Shown here piece after piece: positions 63,163-64,000 of a DNA stretch of 64,000 nucleotides (position 1 is its first letter; each line of letters begins with the position of its first letter). The position numbers and the translations under genes are program-made. The stretch lies in the NCBI GenBank assembly GCA_016713435.1, contig JADJPD010000005.1, positions 236,001 to 300,000 of the forward strand, written 5' to 3'. Source of the DNA: Gemmatimonadota bacterium. GTDB lineage: Bacteria; Gemmatimonadota; Gemmatimonadetes; Gemmatimonadales; GWC2-71-9. Below the pieces are notes generated by a model. The model made no database searches. It saw only the letters and a list, made by a program, of their open reading frames with translations, and was not told where the DNA came from.

Positions 63163-63597
63163 CTAGTCCAGCGCCGGGGCCAGCAGCGCCGCGGCGTCCA
63201 GCACCGCGAAGACCTGCCCCCCCTGGCGTCCCACCCCTGCCACTAGTTTCGGATCAACCCCCGGCAGACTTTCGCCCGGGGCCAGGTCTTCGGCCGGAAC
63301 CTCCACCAGGTCCACGACCTCATCCACGGCGAGCCCGAACTGCCGGGCCCCGCGGTCCACCACCAGCACCGATTCGGCTTCCGGATGCGGCGGGGCCGCC
63401 CCGAGGGCGCGGCGCCCATCGACCACGGTCAGGAGGGCGCCCCGGAGGTTGAGCAGCCCGGCCACGGCTGACGCCGCGCCAGGGATCCGGGTGGGCAGGC
63501 CGGCCGGGATCACCTCACGCACCACGGTGGCGGGCATCGCACAGGGCAGCCCGGCCAGCCGGAAGAGCACGAAGCGGCGTGAGGTGAGGTCAGCCAT
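63163..63597 (-). CDS. cheW: CheW-like coupling protein (third copy)
   Basis: A 144-residue CheW domain with FVLFRLAGLPCAMPATVVREVIP, VAGLLNLRGALLTVVDGRRALG and VLVVDRGARQFGLAVDEVVDLVEV. The VVD-R pattern of typical CheW is present. ATG 63597 overlaps the end of the pseudouridine synthase gene by 8 bases, so the cluster may be transcribed from beyond the window's right edge. Confidence 0.9.
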   Translation of the reverse strand: MADLTSRRFVLFRLAGLPCAMPATVVREVIPAGLPTRIPGAASAVAGLLNLRGALLTVVDGRRALGAAPPHPEAESVLVVDRGARQFGLAVDEVVDLVEVPAEDLAPGESLPGVDPKLVAGVGRQGGQVFAVLDAAALLAPALD

Positions 63598-64000
63598 GTC
63601 CTTCAAAGAAGCCAAGATAGCGGAGCATTTCAGGCTGGGCAACGGAGCCAAGGGCCCGCCCGAGCAGGGGGGCCAGGTCGGCCGGCCATTCCGACCGGAA
63701 TTCGAGGTCCGCCCCGCTGGCCGGGTGCCGGAACCGGAGCCAGGCGGCGTGCAGCGCCTGCCGGGGTGCCAGCCGCTCCAGCGCCTCCGCCTCCCCCCGC
63801 GCCGGCCCCGTGATCCGGCGGCTCCCGCCAGCTCCATAGACCGGATCCCCCACCACCGGGTGGCCGATGTGGGCCAGGTGCACCCGGATCTGGTGGGTGC
63901 GGCCGGTGTGCAGCTCGAGCCGGAGCAGGTCCGTCTGGCCGAGCCGCGCCACCACGTACGCATCGGTGCGCGACGGCCGTCCCTCGGCCTGGACCGTGAC
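63590..64000 (-). CDS. RluA/RluD-family rRNA pseudouridine synthase, C-terminal part (cut by window edge)
   Basis: C-terminal 136 codons of a pseudouridine synthase of the RluA family. The diagnostic LELHTGRTHQIRVHLAHIGHPVVGDPVYG is present, followed by the short C-terminal part ALHAAWLRFRHPASG. The catalytic Asp region (HRLDxxTSG) lies beyond the right edge. Whether it is RluA, RluC or RluD (and which rRNA site it modifies) cannot be decided from this part. Confidence 0.92.
   Translation of the reverse strand, partial: VTVQAEGRPSRTDAYVVARLGQTDLLRLELHTGRTHQIRVHLAHIGHPVVGDPVYGAGGSRRITGPARGEAEALERLAPRQALHAAWLRFRHPASGADLEFRSEWPADLAPLLGRALGSVAQPEMLRYLGFFEGHG

Overview
The window is a GC-rich chromosomal segment from a Gram-negative bacterium. 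It encodes several secreted or outer-membrane beta-barrel proteins whose signal peptides end in a short Ala-Gln-type site, and two lipoproteins. MurE carries the DNPR motif of meso-diaminopimelate-adding enzymes. The best fit is a member of the Gemmatimonadota or a close relative. That is an inference from protein style and gene order, since no rRNA or ribosomal marker is present. There is no prophage, insertion sequence with a transposase, or CRISPR array. Two tRNA genes are present, Asp(GTC) and Val(TAC), neither with an encoded CCA.

Layout. 1-5.1 kb: 5' part of argS with fmdB, a broken GxxExxY gene between inverted repeats, a secreted HEAT-repeat protein, then a plus-strand group (outer-membrane barrel, GNAT acetyltransferase, small secreted protein, cupin). 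5.2-17.0 kb: a minus-strand acyl-CoA (methylmalonyl-CoA-type) mutase, then a tightly packed minus-strand operon read from alr through DUF1844, deoB, cdd, a lipoprotein, an outer-membrane protein, miaB, comFB and comEC to fbp. 17.0-20.8 kb: mazG (frameshifted), asnS, a BamB-like lipoprotein and a small secreted protein. 20.8-43.1 kb: a very long minus-strand division and cell-wall (dcw) operon in the order rsmH, ftsL, ftsI, murE, murF, mraY, murD, ftsW, murG, murC, ftsQ, ftsA, ftsZ, followed by an M23 peptidase, hisA, a VWA-domain membrane protein, ftsY and recG. 43.1-45.2 kb: tRNA-Asp, a secreted TPR protein and tRNA-Val. 45.2-63.6 kb: a chemosensory and small-GTPase cluster. The right edge holds the 3' part of an RluA-family pseudouridine synthase gene.

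The most interesting region is 46.4-63.6 kb. It combines a full chemosensory core (three CheW, CheA, CheY, CheB, CheR, CheD, CheC) with an MglA-type polarity GTPase, two Roadblock/LC7 proteins plus a TPR-Roadblock fusion, two PATAN (DUF4388) proteins, TPR scaffolds, and a 685-residue protein with two DnaA-type AAA+ ATPase domains and no DnaA DNA-binding domain. Nearly every gene overlaps its neighbour by a few bases, so the set looks like one transcription unit. No chemoreceptor is encoded in it. I read it as a candidate spatial-signalling system related in logic to Frz-MglAB of Myxococcus, with a DnaA-like double ATPase as a new component.

A caution applies to the whole window. At least ten single-base frameshifts interrupt otherwise well-conserved genes, including essential ones (murC, murE, murF), and several sit in C or G runs. 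This pattern fits residual long-read assembly error better than gene decay. Two apparent gene fusions (CheR-CheD and MurE-MurF) are probably products of the same errors.
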